64,000 nucleotides of DNA from Pseudomonas sp. DC1.2 (GCF_034351645.1 NZ_CP133782.1:4097001-4161000); one strand, 5' to 3'; shown: positions 31,691 through 41,654, numbered from the stretch's first letter. The notes: generated by a model not told the origin, from the sequence alone. A program made the numbers and translations.

Positions 31691-32818
31691 ATGCCTGCCA
31701 CCTTTTCCAAAAGCGCGCTGTTGCTGAGCCTGATGCTCGGCCTCGGCCAGGCACAGGCTTCCAGCCAGCCAACGCCTACCGAATTGGCGACCTCGATGGG
31801 GATCCCGCACCCGGCGGTTATCGCCCACCGTGGTGCGTCTTTTGATGCACCGGAATCTACGGCTGCGTCCTATGCGCTGGCCCGCGACCTGGGCGCCGAC
31901 TATCTGGAAATGGACCTGCAACGCAGCAAGGACGGCGTGCTGTTTGCGCTGCACGACAATAATCTGCAACGCACCACCGATGTCGCTACCCGATTCCCTG
32001 AGCGTAAAAACAGCCCCGCCAACCAGTTCACCCTCGCTGAACTGAAAACCCTCGACGCGGGCAGTTGGTTCAATGCGGCTTACCCGGACCGTGCCCGTCC
32101 TTCCTACGTCGGTTTGAAAATCCTGACCCTGGACGAAATCATCGACATCGCCCAAGGCAACCCGCTGCACAAACCTGGCCTTTACATCGAAACCAAAGAG
32201 CCGAAGCAATTCCCAGGCATCGAACGCGACCTCAGGGAAAAACTCCAGGACCGCGGCTGGCTGAGCCCGGCAGGTTCGAAATTGGCGAAGAGCGAGTTAG
32301 CGGTCGGCCAGGGCAAAGGTAAGGTTGTGCTGCAAACCTTTGAAAAGAGCAGCTTGGTTCTGCTGCAAAAAGAAATGCCTAACGTGCCGAAGGTCCTGCT
32401 GCTGTGGGTCGGTGAAGGCAGTATCGAGCCGAAATCCACGGTGACGTTCGCCAAATCCGGGGCCACGGACAAAGCCACCTACTACGCCAGCCAGGAGCCG
32501 AAAGACAAAGCCGAATTCCAGCAATGGGTTGCATACGCCAAGGCCCAAGGCGCCATCGGCACCGGCCCTTCGGCGGCACTGACCAAGGGCGGCGATCAGA
32601 GCTACTCCGACTTGGTGCAACCGTGGATGAACCAGTACACCCACGATCAAGGCATGCTGGTACACGTCTACACCATCGACGATGCGGTGGATTACCAAAA
32701 GGTGATGGACGCTGGCGTCGATGGCATCTTCACCAACCGCGCCGGCGAATTGCTGAAGTTCTACAACCGTCCACCGGCGGCGAGCGTCACGCAGTTGTTG
32801 CAGAACAATGGGTACTGA
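31691..32818 (+). CDS. glpQ: Periplasmic glycerophosphodiester phosphodiesterase GlpQ
   Basis: 375 aa from the ATG at 31691 (AAAGGA 8 nt upstream). A signal peptide (SALLLSLMLGLGQAQA) precedes the GDPD TIM barrel: H46-R47 (IAHRGAS), E73/D75 (YLEMDLQ) and H88-D89 (ALHDNNLQRTTD) are the catalytic and metal ligands. It splits glycerophosphodiesters to glycerol-3-phosphate and alcohols. Monocistronic; often phosphate-regulated, but no Pho box was recognised. Confidence 0.92.
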   Translation: MPATFSKSALLLSLMLGLGQAQASSQPTPTELATSMGIPHPAVIAHRGASFDAPESTAASYALARDLGADYLEMDLQRSKDGVLFALHDNNLQRTTDVATRFPERKNSPANQFTLAELKTLDAGSWFNAAYPDRARPSYVGLKILTLDEIIDIAQGNPLHKPGLYIETKEPKQFPGIERDLREKLQDRGWLSPAGSKLAKSELAVGQGKGKVVLQTFEKSSLVLLQKEMPNVPKVLLLWVGEGSIEPKSTVTFAKSGATDKATYYASQEPKDKAEFQQWVAYAKAQGAIGTGPSAALTKGGDQSYSDLVQPWMNQYTHDQGMLVHVYTIDDAVDYQKVMDAGVDGIFTNRAGELLKFYNRPPAASVTQLLQNNGY

Positions 32819-32848
32819 TCGGCGTCGGCTGTGATGCAGCGTCAACGT

Positions 32849-32870
32849 CTTCGCGGGCTGGCTCGCGAAG
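32849..32870. repeat. REP-like palindrome
   Basis: CTTCGCG-GGCTGGCT-CGCGAAG, a 7-bp perfect stem, between glpQ and the PepSY gene. Possibly also acts to end or stabilise the glpQ message. Confidence 0.55.
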
Positions 32871-32964
32871 GCGGAATAACCGTCGGGGGAGTTAATTAAG
32901 GGTGAGTTAAGTTCGGCTGGATAACCTGAGCGCACTTAAAGAGTTAACCCAAGGAACGAACCTG

Positions 32965-33282
32965 ATGAAAACCCTGACTGCCCTGTTCACTGCTACTGCT
33001 CTGACCCTTTGCGCTGGCCTGGCCCAGGCTGATGTTCGCCCGGACCTGATTCCCGGTCTGCTCCAGGCCGGCACCATTATGGACCTGGAAAAACTCAACC
33101 AGACCGCCCTCGCCCAGCACTCTGGCACAACGGCGGCGAACATCACTGAGACCGAACTCGATAAGAACGCTGCCGGCGCGTATGTCTATCAGGTGGAAAT
33201 CCGCGACGCCAAAGGCGTTAAGTGGGACGTGGACCTCGACGCCAAGACCGGTCAGGTACTGCGCAACAAGCAAGACAAGTAA
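32965..33282 (+). CDS. Small exported PepSY-domain protein
   Basis: 105 aa with a signal peptide (MKTLTALFTATALTLCAGLAQA) and one C-terminal PepSY domain (ITETELDKNAAGAYVYQVEIRDAKGVKWDVDLDAKTGQVL, residues ~60-100). PepSY domains often inhibit proteases or bind metals in the periplasm. It is followed by a very strong hairpin terminator. Confidence 0.87.
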   Translation: MKTLTALFTATALTLCAGLAQADVRPDLIPGLLQAGTIMDLEKLNQTALAQHSGTTAANITETELDKNAAGAYVYQVEIRDAKGVKWDVDLDAKTGQVLRNKQDK

Positions 33283-33290
33283 CCCCACCC

Positions 33291-33332
33291 GCACAAAAGC
33301 CGCACGATCTTCGGATCGTGCGGCTTTTGTGC
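33291..33332 (+). terminator. 19-bp perfect hairpin terminator after the PepSY gene
   Basis: Arms 33291-33309 and 33314-33332 pair without a mismatch around a TTCG tetraloop; the core is GCCGCACGATC / GATCGTGCGGC. The A/T part (AAAAG/CTTTT) lies inside the arms, so the terminator could work on both strands. Confidence 0.9.
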
Positions 33333-33425
33333 GTGTGGCTCAGGCAAAGGAAATCCAGCCAACGCCAGGCGAGCCGGCTAGAATCCCCCAGGACTAAACA
33401 GCGTGTATAAGCAGAGACGACGGCT

Positions 33426-34604
33426 ATGGGGCAAACAGCGGCAGCAGACATTGCCACAATCGGTCGAATCAGCGCTGTTCCGGCGATTCTTCAAGTCATA
33501 CGTGAACTGACTGGCCTTCGCTTCGCCGCCGTCGCACGGGTAACAGAACACTCATGGACAGCGTGTGCGGTGCTTGATCAGCTGGATTTCGGCCTGCAGG
33601 TGGGTGGGGAGCTGGACGTGGTCACGACCTTATGCCACGAGATTCACTCGGCCCACGGTGCGGTGGTCATCGACAAGGCCAGTGAAGACCCGCTCTACAG
33701 AGACCATCACACGCCTCGCCTGTACAAATTCGAAAGCTATATCTCGGTGCCCGTGTTCCGCACCGATGGCAGCTTTTTCGGCACGATCTGCGCACTCGAC
33801 CCGGAACCGGCCCTACTCAAGTCCAGCAAGATCCAGAGCACCATGGCGTCGTTCGCACGGATGCTGGCGCTACAGATCGAGGCTGAGGAAAACCATCAAC
33901 AGACCGAAGCTGCACTGCATCAGGAACGGCACACCTGCGAGCTGCGCGAACAATTCATCGCCGTACTCGGTCATGACTTGCGCAACCCGTTGTTCGCCAT
34001 CAGTGCGGCGGCCGAAATGCTCCAACGCAAGTTTTCGAACCCGGCCAGTGACCGACTGGTGAACCACATTCTCACTAGCTCGCAACGCGCCGCGCAGTTG
34101 GTGGATGACGTCCTCGACTTTGCCCGTGGACGACTGGGCAATGGCATTCCGGTCAATATCCAAGCGTGCCAAGACCTTGACGACGCGCTCAAGCATATCG
34201 TTTCAGAGATCCAGAGCCTGTATCCGCAACGGGTCATTCGCTCATCGATCAGCCCTTTACGGGGTATTCACTGTGATCGCGCACGCGTCGCACAGCTGTT
34301 GTCCAACCTGCTGGCCAATGCCATGGTGCATGGTGATACCGACGGTGAGGTCGAGATCACTGCACTCGCGGATCAAGGCACCTTGATGCTGGCGGTCAGA
34401 AACCAAGGGGAAATCCCCGAGCAAGTGCTGCCGCACCTTTTCCAGCCCTATACGCGCCACAACCGCGACGCCCCTCAAGCGGGCCTGGGGCTGGGCCTCT
34501 ACATTGCCAGCCAGATTGCTCAGTCCCATGGCGGTCGCCTGCATGTTGCGTCCACGGCACAGCACGGCACGCTGTTTACGTTCAGCCTGCCCTCGACAAT
34601 TTAA
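33426..34604 (+). CDS. GAF-domain sensor histidine kinase
   Basis: 392 aa, soluble, with no membrane segment. An N-terminal GAF domain (~10-150; SYISVPVFRTDGSFFGTICALD) is followed by a HisKA dimerisation helix with phospho-acceptor H183 (FIAVLGHDLRNPL), then N box (LLSNLLANAMVHG) and G boxes (GLGLGLYIASQIAQSHGG). No response regulator lies beside it, so it is an orphan kinase. GAF kinases of this build respond to small molecules or redox signals. Confidence 0.9.
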   Translation: MGQTAAADIATIGRISAVPAILQVIRELTGLRFAAVARVTEHSWTACAVLDQLDFGLQVGGELDVVTTLCHEIHSAHGAVVIDKASEDPLYRDHHTPRLYKFESYISVPVFRTDGSFFGTICALDPEPALLKSSKIQSTMASFARMLALQIEAEENHQQTEAALHQERHTCELREQFIAVLGHDLRNPLFAISAAAEMLQRKFSNPASDRLVNHILTSSQRAAQLVDDVLDFARGRLGNGIPVNIQACQDLDDALKHIVSEIQSLYPQRVIRSSISPLRGIHCDRARVAQLLSNLLANAMVHGDTDGEVEITALADQGTLMLAVRNQGEIPEQVLPHLFQPYTRHNRDAPQAGLGLGLYIASQIAQSHGGRLHVASTAQHGTLFTFSLPSTI

Positions 34605-35047
34605 GCCGTGGTGCTGACCAAAGAACCCGAGGTGCTCGAACTGGATTTTTGCAACGCCTGCAAAAGTGCCGCGGTCGCGGTCTGCAACGAACCGGAAGTG
34701 GCTGCGATCTGCGATTGCGCCGCCGCGACAGCCGTCGCTTTGGCCTCAGGGCTTTCCTGCTTGGCCTGAATCGCTTGCAGTTGACGCTGCTGTTCCTGCA
34801 ATAGCTTTTGCAGCTGGGCGATCTGCTTGCGCATTGCTTTTACCGCCGACGATTCAGTGCTACCACTGGTGCTGCCGCCGCCAGACACAGGTGCCCCGCC
34901 GCCAGACGCCTTAGCGGTGCCGCCGGATGCGCTGGCAGTGCCCGTGGCCGTCGTTGCGCTGGTGTCTTCGCTGCTGCCCTTGACGGCAACGTTGCTGGAC
35001 GGCGTAGAAAGGGTCTGGTTGATCGAAATCGAGGTGATGCTGACCAT
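34601..35047 (-). CDS. FlxA-like Ser/Gly-rich coiled-coil protein
   Basis: 148 aa. Low-complexity Ser/Thr/Gly/Ala stretches flank a coiled coil at ~67-98 (VKAMRKQIAQLQKLLQEQQR). This matches the general layout of FlxA-like proteins, whose gene is flagellum-coregulated in E. coli. No signal peptide or enzyme motif. It converges with the histidine kinase gene by a 4-bp overlap and lies beside an MCP gene. Confidence 0.65.
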   Translation of the reverse strand: MVSITSISINQTLSTPSSNVAVKGSSEDTSATTATGTASASGGTAKASGGGAPVSGGGSTSGSTESSAVKAMRKQIAQLQKLLQEQQRQLQAIQAKQESPEAKATAVAAAQSQIAATSGSLQTATAALLQALQKSSSSTSGSLVSTTA

Positions 35048-35160
35048 GGGTCCAATCCTTTTTTAAGTTAAAGGTAAATCCGTCATCGACACAGACGGGC
35101 CAAACTTGAGGGAAACTGTGTACCGCGTCGGTAAAAAAACCGGTACACAGGTATTTTCCG

Positions 35161-36783
35161 TCAGGCGCTCAGACGGGCCGTGACTTCGTTCAACTGCCCC
35201 GACAACCCATGCAGGTTGTGGCTTGCCGCCTCAGTGCGCTGCACGTTGTCCAGGTTGGTGCTGGCGATACTGGTGATCTCAGTGAGGTTGCGCGAAATGT
35301 CCTCGGCCACCGAGGTCTGCTCTTCGGCAGCGGTAGCGATCTGGCGGTTCATGTCACGAATCGCTTCCACGGCATGGGTGATGCGCTCCAGCATGGCCCC
35401 AGCCTCAGTCACCTGAGCGACACTTTCTTCGCTGCGCGACTGGCCGCTTTCAATCGCCTGAGCTGCGTCCACCGCACCGGTCTGCACACTTTGAATGATC
35501 TGGTTGATCTCGATGATCGACGCCGCCGTGCGCTGGGCCAGGCTGCGCACCTCATCGGCTACCACGGCAAAACCGCGTCCGGCTTCACCCGCACGTGCCG
35601 CTTCAATCGCGGCATTGAGCGCCAGCAAGTTGGTTTGCTCGGCGATGCCGCGAATCACTTCAAGAACCTTGCCGATACGCCCGCTATCAGTTTCCAGACG
35701 CCGGATGACCGTGGCAGTGTTGGCGATTTCGCCGCGCATCTGAGTGATCGTGTGAATGGTGCCCTGCATGACCTGCTCACCCTGCTGGGCGGATTGGTCG
35801 GCATCGTCGGCCGCACGCGCCGCATCGGCCGCGTGGCGAGCCACTTCCTGCGCGGTGGCGGACATTTCGTGCATGGCCGTGGCCACCTGATCGGTGCGGG
35901 TGAACTGCTCGTTGGTGCCGCTGGCCATGAGGCTGGCGATGGCATTCAGTTCGCCGCTGGCGCTGTCCAGTTCCGACGCACTGCGCTGCAAACGGCTGAA
36001 GGTTTCAGCGAGAAAGTCACGCAGCGTATTGGCAGCGGTCGCCAGCTTGCCCAGTTCGTCCTGACGGCGGCTGTCCACACGCTCGGCGAACTTGCCCTTG
36101 GCCAGTTGCGCCACGTAATCGATCAGTTTGCGAATCGGCGCCACCAACTGACGGTTGACCAGCCACAGGCTAAACAGGCCGATCAACAACCCTGACACCA
36201 ACATCACGATGATACCCAGCAGCACCGTGCGTTCGGCGCTGGCGCTGATCAATGCCGACTGCTCGGTGCCATGCTTGCGTAATTCGCTGACCAGCTCACT
36301 CATCTGATCGCTGGTAGCACGGTCCACGCCCTTGACCGCGTTGTCGCCGGCCGTTGGGTCGGCACCGGCAGCAACATAGGCATCGCGGCCCTTCTGATAA
36401 GCAGCGCCCAGCAGGCGGTGTTCGTCACGCAGTCGTTCAATGCGCGCCTTGAGTTGTGCGTCCAGGTCTTTCTGCGCGGTCAATTCGCCGAGAATCCCCT
36501 GCACGTCGCGTTGGCGATCTTCGAACTGCTGCCAGTATTTATTGAGATCGGCCGGCTGCTTGCCGCGAAGCAGAACGTTTTTCCATTCCTGGACCTGAAC
36601 CTTGAATTGCAGGTTGGCTTCGTCGATCAGTTGCGAAGTGTGCAGCGGACCGTCGATCAGGTTGGCGTAGTTTTGTACGCCGCTGGACAGAAAGTGAAAG
36701 CAGGCCAGGGCGATCAGTAACATCGCCAGCAGGCTGCCACTTAACAGGGCGAGAATTTGTGCTCTCAAGGATTTTTGCAGCAT
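35161..36783 (-). CDS. Methyl-accepting chemotaxis protein
   Basis: 540 aa from M at 36783 ([21 protein letters not shown]). Membrane segment 1 at ~8-31, a helical periplasmic four-helix-bundle-type ligand domain of about 155 residues, membrane segment 2 near 186-209 ([22 protein letters not shown]), a HAMP domain, then the signalling hairpin ([38 protein letters not shown]). No CheR-docking pentapeptide is seen at the C-terminus (ends ARLSA). Ligand unknown. Confidence 0.93.
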   Translation of the reverse strand: MLQKSLRAQILALLSGSLLAMLLIALACFHFLSSGVQNYANLIDGPLHTSQLIDEANLQFKVQVQEWKNVLLRGKQPADLNKYWQQFEDRQRDVQGILGELTAQKDLDAQLKARIERLRDEHRLLGAAYQKGRDAYVAAGADPTAGDNAVKGVDRATSDQMSELVSELRKHGTEQSALISASAERTVLLGIIVMLVSGLLIGLFSLWLVNRQLVAPIRKLIDYVAQLAKGKFAERVDSRRQDELGKLATAANTLRDFLAETFSRLQRSASELDSASGELNAIASLMASGTNEQFTRTDQVATAMHEMSATAQEVARHAADAARAADDADQSAQQGEQVMQGTIHTITQMRGEIANTATVIRRLETDSGRIGKVLEVIRGIAEQTNLLALNAAIEAARAGEAGRGFAVVADEVRSLAQRTAASIIEINQIIQSVQTGAVDAAQAIESGQSRSEESVAQVTEAGAMLERITHAVEAIRDMNRQIATAAEEQTSVAEDISRNLTEITSIASTNLDNVQRTEAASHNLHGLSGQLNEVTARLSA

Positions 36784-37057
36784 CGGCTGATACTCATGAC
36801 AGGAATAAGGCACGCTTTGATGGGCGTGAAAAGACATCCGAACATCCCTGTCTGCGCCGCTGGCTCGTGACAAGCGCCGCACAACTACATGCCTGCGTCA
36901 TCGGCGTTCCATCGCCGTTCTTGAACCCATTCCGACCACTGGTAACAGTCAGTTTTACGGCGCCATACAACCGTCACAAAACGGTCAAAACACCCTGCAA
37001 TGATGCGGTTCAGTGAGCCTGTGAAATCCCGGCAGGCGCTTCCTTCAGCGAGACTTC

Positions 37058-38080
37058 ATGAACCACAGCATTGATCAAAGCCACCGTGATCCCGATCTGT
37101 TCGGCCTGCTTTACGGGTTCCGTTTCCTCCCCGGCGAACGCGGCCAAGAGATCGATTCGGCCAAAGCCCTGCAATGCCTGCAGCAACCAGACGCTGCCGA
37201 AGAGTTCCTCTGGCTGCACCTCAACCTCGCCCACGCGGCCTGTGAGCGCTGGATGAAAAGTCACCTGGAGCTGCCAGTAGAGTTTTTCGAAGCGCTGCAC
37301 GAAGGCTCACGCTCAACGCGCATCGAGCACGTCGACTCAGCATTGTTGGCCGTGGTCAATGACGTGGTATTCAACCTCCACAGCATGGTGTCGTCGGATG
37401 TCTCGACGCTCTGGGTGTGTGCCCGCAGTCGCTTGATTATCAGCGCGCGACTACAACCGCTGCACTCAGTGGACAAGCTGCGCTCGTCAGTCAAAGCCGG
37501 TGAATGCTTTCGTTCGCCGCTGGAGTTACTGGTGCATTTATTGCGCGATCAAGGGGAAGTGCTAACGCAAATCGTGCGCAAGACCAGCCAAAGTGTCGAT
37601 CAGATCGAAGATGAGTTGTTGTCGTCAAAACTGTCCACCAACCGCGCCGAGCTAGGGGCTAACCGTCGATGGCTGGTGCGCCTGCAACGGCTGTTGGCGT
37701 TGGAGCCGGGATCATTGCTGCGCTTGCTCAACCGTCCACCGCAGTGGTTACAAAAGGAGGACGTCAAGGAGTTGCGCAAGTCCACCGAGGAGTTTGCCCT
37801 GATCATCAACGACCTCACGGCCCTCGGCGAACGGATCAAGTTGTTGCAGGAGGAAATCGCCGCCAACCTCAACGAACAGAGCAACCGCACGCTGTTCACC
37901 CTGACGGTGGTCACGGTACTGGCACTGCCGATCAACATCATCGCCGGCTTCTTTGGCATGAACGTCGGCGGTGTCCCGCTCTCCGGCGACCCTGAGGGTT
38001 TCTGGATTCTGGTGGCGCTGGTGGTGACGTTTACCCTGATTGCCGGACGCTGGGCGTTTCGCAAGCGTCAGGATTATTGA
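37058..38080 (+). CDS. zntB: ZntB/CorA-family metal transporter
   Basis: 340 aa. A long acidic/helical cytoplasmic domain precedes two C-terminal membrane segments (TLTVVTVLALPINIIAGFFG and FWILVALVVTFTLIAGRWAF). The loop carries GMN followed by VGGVPL, the form found in the ZntB branch, which moves Zn2+. The start MNHSIDQSHRDPDLFGLLYG is the family's usual N-terminus. Monocistronic. Confidence 0.85.
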   Translation: MNHSIDQSHRDPDLFGLLYGFRFLPGERGQEIDSAKALQCLQQPDAAEEFLWLHLNLAHAACERWMKSHLELPVEFFEALHEGSRSTRIEHVDSALLAVVNDVVFNLHSMVSSDVSTLWVCARSRLIISARLQPLHSVDKLRSSVKAGECFRSPLELLVHLLRDQGEVLTQIVRKTSQSVDQIEDELLSSKLSTNRAELGANRRWLVRLQRLLALEPGSLLRLLNRPPQWLQKEDVKELRKSTEEFALIINDLTALGERIKLLQEEIAANLNEQSNRTLFTLTVVTVLALPINIIAGFFGMNVGGVPLSGDPEGFWILVALVVTFTLIAGRWAFRKRQDY

Positions 38081-38196
38081 GCGCAGCTGAGATCAAACGC
38101 CCCCCAGAAAGACCAAACACTGACGCAACGCAGCCTCTCTGTAACATTTTGAGACGATCATGACGAACATTCCTTCCGCCCTCAGGATTGCCCGTC

Positions 38197-39810
38197 ATGG
38201 CTACGCCCTCATTGACCGCCGCCCCAGCGTCCGCCCGCGGTGCCAGACCACGGTTTGATAAAAAGCCCGGTGTGTTCACTCTGGTGATTTTTTTCGCGGT
38301 ACTGGGCAGCGGGCTACTGTTCACCGCCTACAGTTTGATGCACGACATGCACGAACTCGGTGCGGTGGTGACCACCTGGACACCGTTTCTGCTGCTGGGC
38401 GTGGCATTACTGATCGCCTTGGGCTTTGAGTTCGTCAATGGTTTCCACGACACCGCGAACGCCGTCGCGACGGTAATTTATACCAACTCGCTACCGCCGA
38501 ACTTTGCCGTAGCCTGGTCGGGTTTCTTTAATTTTCTCGGTGTGCTGCTTTCCAGTGGTGCAGTGGCGTTCGGGATCATCGCCCTGCTCCCCGTCGAGCT
38601 GATTCTGCAAGTCGGCTCATCGGCCGGTTTCGCAATGATTTTTGCCCTGCTGATCGCCGCCATCCTGTGGAACCTCGGCACCTGGTGGCTAGGGCTGCCA
38701 GCGTCGTCGTCCCACACCTTGATCGGCTCGATCATTGGCGTCGGCGTGGCCAACGCCCTGATGCATGGCCGTGATGGCACCAGTGGTGTGGACTGGGCCC
38801 AGGCAACCAAAATCGGTTACGCCTTGCTGCTTTCGCCGCTGGTAGGATTTGGCTTTGCCGCGTTGTTGCTGCTGGCCTTGCGCGCTTTCGTCAAGAATCG
38901 GGCGCTGTACAAAGCGCCCAAAGGCGATGCCCCGCCACCGTGGTGGATTCGTGGCCTGCTGATCCTGACCTGCACCGGCGTGTCATTTGCTCACGGTTCC
39001 AACGACGGCCAGAAAGGCATGGGCCTGATCATGCTGATTCTGGTCGGCACGTTGCCGATGGCGTATGCGCTGAACCGCACGATGCCGGCCGATCAGGTAT
39101 TGCAGTTCGCCGCCGTCGCCGAAGTCACCCAACAAGCACTGGTAAAAAATACGCCGTTGCCAGCCCCAGCCGACCCTCGGGCGGTGCTGTCCGATTACGT
39201 GCGCAGCAAGGACGCTACGCCACAACTGGTTCCCGCCCTCGCCGCACTGGCCGGCAACATCGGTAGCGAAGTGAAGGGCTACGGCTCACTGTCCAAAGTG
39301 CCGGCTGAAGCCATGGGCAACGTGCGCAACGACATGTATTTGACCAGCGAAACCATTCGCCTGATGGACAAGAACAAGGTCGGCAATTTCGACGCCGACA
39401 CCCACGACAAGCTGCAACTGTTCAAGCAACAGATCGACAACGCCACCCGATTCATTCCGCTGTGGGTGAAAATTGCCGTGGCCATCGCGCTGGGCCTGGG
39501 CACCATGGTCGGCTGGAAACGCATTGTGGTGACCGTCGGCGAAAAAATCGGCAAGACACACCTGACCTACGCCCAAGGCGCGTCGGCAGAAACCGTGGCC
39601 ATGCTGACCATCGGCGCTGCTGACATGTTCGGTTTACCGGTCTCCACGACGCACGTCTTGTCCTCAGGGGTAGCCGGGACCATGATCGCCAACGGCGGTG
39701 GCTTGCAGATGAAGACCATCCGCAACCTGTTGATGGCCTGGGTGCTGACGTTGCCAGCAGCGATTGTGCTGTCGGGCAGTTTGTATTGGCTGTTCACTCA
39801 ATTGTTCTAA
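38197..39810 (+). CDS. pit: Inorganic phosphate transporter, PiT family
   Basis: 537 aa from the ATG at 38197 (AGGA 9 nt upstream; a TTG three codons earlier is weaker). About ten membrane segments with the two PiT signature repeats GFEFVNGFHDTANAVAT and VSFAHGSNDGQKGMGL, and a large polar loop between them (residues ~290-420). Carries phosphate, normally with a proton or sodium ion. A terminator follows. Confidence 0.93.
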   Translation: MATPSLTAAPASARGARPRFDKKPGVFTLVIFFAVLGSGLLFTAYSLMHDMHELGAVVTTWTPFLLLGVALLIALGFEFVNGFHDTANAVATVIYTNSLPPNFAVAWSGFFNFLGVLLSSGAVAFGIIALLPVELILQVGSSAGFAMIFALLIAAILWNLGTWWLGLPASSSHTLIGSIIGVGVANALMHGRDGTSGVDWAQATKIGYALLLSPLVGFGFAALLLLALRAFVKNRALYKAPKGDAPPPWWIRGLLILTCTGVSFAHGSNDGQKGMGLIMLILVGTLPMAYALNRTMPADQVLQFAAVAEVTQQALVKNTPLPAPADPRAVLSDYVRSKDATPQLVPALAALAGNIGSEVKGYGSLSKVPAEAMGNVRNDMYLTSETIRLMDKNKVGNFDADTHDKLQLFKQQIDNATRFIPLWVKIAVAIALGLGTMVGWKRIVVTVGEKIGKTHLTYAQGASAETVAMLTIGAADMFGLPVSTTHVLSSGVAGTMIANGGGLQMKTIRNLLMAWVLTLPAAIVLSGSLYWLFTQLF

Positions 39811-39829
39811 CCTTCGGCGTATCACCCGA

Positions 39830-39857
39830 ATCCCGGCCGGGTTTCCGTCCGGGATTT
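39830..39857 (+). terminator. Terminator of the phosphate transporter gene
   Basis: AATCCCGG and CCGGGATT (39830-39837 / 39850-39857) enclose a 12-nt loop that can form a further CGG/CCG stem, followed by TTTTC. Confidence 0.82.
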
Positions 39858-39983
39858 TTCAGTTTTGGCCCTGCCATTTATTCGTCATGACACGGGCATT
39901 GACTGGCCAGCGCGGGCTCGCGCTTCAGTTTGCAAACGTCAGGCCGATGCTTATGAGAGTCGATGCATTCAGGAGGAAGAGCC

Positions 39984-40850
39984 GTGAATCTGTACATCAA
40001 TCAGCTTCAGAAAAAAGCTGACTTCAAAGAAGCCATCTACACCGGCGATATTTTCTTGAACACCGAGCTGAGTGCCGCCAAAGCGCTGTGTGCATTCGCC
40101 CAGGAAAGCATCACCGCCGCGTTCAATGGCGAGACCCGCCACCAGGCCCTGCACACCCTGATGCCGGTGGAAGAATTCGTGGTGCTGGTGACACGACTCA
40201 AGGGCCAGTTCACCAACAGCCTGCGCGCCAAAGAATTGATCCTCAGCTTCATCAATGAAATCGGCGCCGACCCGCGCGAGTATATTTTCGACGTGCCGCG
40301 GATTCGCGTCGTGCCCAACTACGAGTACCTGCACGCGGGCGTCAGCTACGCCTACAAGCCCCATCGCGATACCTGGTACGGCAGCGTCGATTGCCAGATC
40401 AATACCTGGATGCCGGTTTACACCATCAGCACCGACCAAACCATGATGATCAACGGCGGCTATTTCGACGTGCCGGTGCAGAACACCTCCAGCGAATGGA
40501 GCCTCAACGACTGGATCAGCAATCAACGGCACAAAGCCAAGGACAACCTCAAAGAGGAAGTCCGCCTCCACCCAGTGCCACTGGAAGCGATCAATAGCGC
40601 GTCTGAAGTACGCATTGCCGGTAACACCGGTGACATGCTGATTTTTTCCGGCTCGCACCTGCATGGCACCGTTCCCAACCACACCCAACAGACCCGTTTC
40701 AGCGTGGACTTTCGCCTGATGCACCTCGACGACCTAAAGCACAAACGCGGTGCGATCAACGTCGACAGCGCCTGCACTGACGTTGCCGCAGGGTTCAAAG
40801 ACTATTTCCACGCCCACGACTTTTCGAACTTCCAAGGAATCCAGCAATGA
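39984..40850 (+). CDS. Putative Fe(II)/2-oxoglutarate-type dioxygenase
   Basis: 288 aa from GTG at 39984, chosen because AGGAGG sits 7 nt upstream; the in-frame ATG at 39963 has no such site. The iron triad H127-x-D129 (YKPHRDTWYG) and H227 (GDMLIFSGSHLHGTVPN) plus R238 (QTRFSVDFR) fit a jelly-roll 2OG oxygenase of the phytanoyl-CoA hydroxylase kind. The substrate is unknown; closeness to a sugar-O-methyltransferase-like gene suggests a joint small-molecule modification. Overlaps that gene by 4 bp. Confidence 0.72.
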   Translation: MNLYINQLQKKADFKEAIYTGDIFLNTELSAAKALCAFAQESITAAFNGETRHQALHTLMPVEEFVVLVTRLKGQFTNSLRAKELILSFINEIGADPREYIFDVPRIRVVPNYEYLHAGVSYAYKPHRDTWYGSVDCQINTWMPVYTISTDQTMMINGGYFDVPVQNTSSEWSLNDWISNQRHKAKDNLKEEVRLHPVPLEAINSASEVRIAGNTGDMLIFSGSHLHGTVPNHTQQTRFSVDFRLMHLDDLKHKRGAINVDSACTDVAAGFKDYFHAHDFSNFQGIQQ

Positions 40851-41569
40851 CCAAGCGTCGCATCACGCCCGCCGAGGCCCAGTACAACGAAACACGCGCC
40901 AATGTCCTGAAACGGGTCGATGCCGAGTATGTAGCCGATGCGCCGTTCGTCTTCGCCAACCGCATCGGCGTGACCGCGGCACTGTCGCGCATGGAACTGT
41001 TCAAGAAAGTGGCCGAAATACCGGGTGCGATCATCGAGTGTGGTGTGTACAAGGGCAATTCGCTGATGCTCTACATGCATTTGTCGATGATTCTGGAACC
41101 CTACGCGATCAACCGCTCGATCATTGGCTTCGACACGTTCGAAGGCTTCCAGAGCATCGACCAGAAAGAAGACCCGGCCGACGTCAACGAGACCATGTTC
41201 TCGGACACCGACCAGTCACTGATCCAGGACATGATCGACGCCAACGACCTGCTGCGCCCGGTCAACCGGATACCGCGTTGCGAGCTGGTCAAAGGCGACA
41301 TCGTCAAGACCGTTCCGGAATGGGTCAAGACCCGTCCTGACTTGGTAGTAGCGATGCTGATCCTCGACACCGACCTGTACGAATCGACCAAAGTTGCGCT
41401 GCAAACCTTCCTGCCGTACATGCCAAAAGGCGCAATCGTGGTTCTGGACGAAGTCGCCTACCGCAACTTCCCAGGTGAAACCAAAGCCCTGCGTGAAGTG
41501 CTGGACCTGAACAAAATCGAACTCAAGCGCCTGCCGTTCGACTCCTGCGTAGGCTACTTCCACGTCTGA
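40847..41569 (+). CDS. TylF/MycF-type class I O-methyltransferase
   Basis: 240 aa. SAM-binding motif IIECGVYKGNS (62-72) and GFDTFEGF (94-101) are the TylF/MycF (macrocin O-methyltransferase) signature; metal ligands are expected in LILDTDLYEST and VVLDEVAY. Family members methylate sugar hydroxyls. No glycosyltransferase or nucleotide-sugar genes flank it, so the acceptor is unclear. Translationally coupled to the dioxygenase (ATGA). Confidence 0.82.
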   Translation: MTKRRITPAEAQYNETRANVLKRVDAEYVADAPFVFANRIGVTAALSRMELFKKVAEIPGAIIECGVYKGNSLMLYMHLSMILEPYAINRSIIGFDTFEGFQSIDQKEDPADVNETMFSDTDQSLIQDMIDANDLLRPVNRIPRCELVKGDIVKTVPEWVKTRPDLVVAMLILDTDLYESTKVALQTFLPYMPKGAIVVLDEVAYRNFPGETKALREVLDLNKIELKRLPFDSCVGYFHV

Positions 41570-41579
41570 CGCCTAAACG

Positions 41580-41604
41580 CTTTGGGAGCGAACCTGCCCG
41601 CGAT
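41580..41604. repeat. REP-like element
   Basis: GGGAGCGAACCTGCCCGCGA core in the convergent space after the methyltransferase gene, of the same family as the other REP-like copies; imperfect palindrome. Confidence 0.5.
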
Positions 41605-41654
41605 GGCGGACCCTCAGTCAACATCCAGGTTGCAAGTGCGCACAGGCCTTCGGG

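Noticed and set aside
35209..36195. 328-codon plus-strand open frame
   Set aside because: Shadow of the MCP gene; low-quality translation and no ribosome site.
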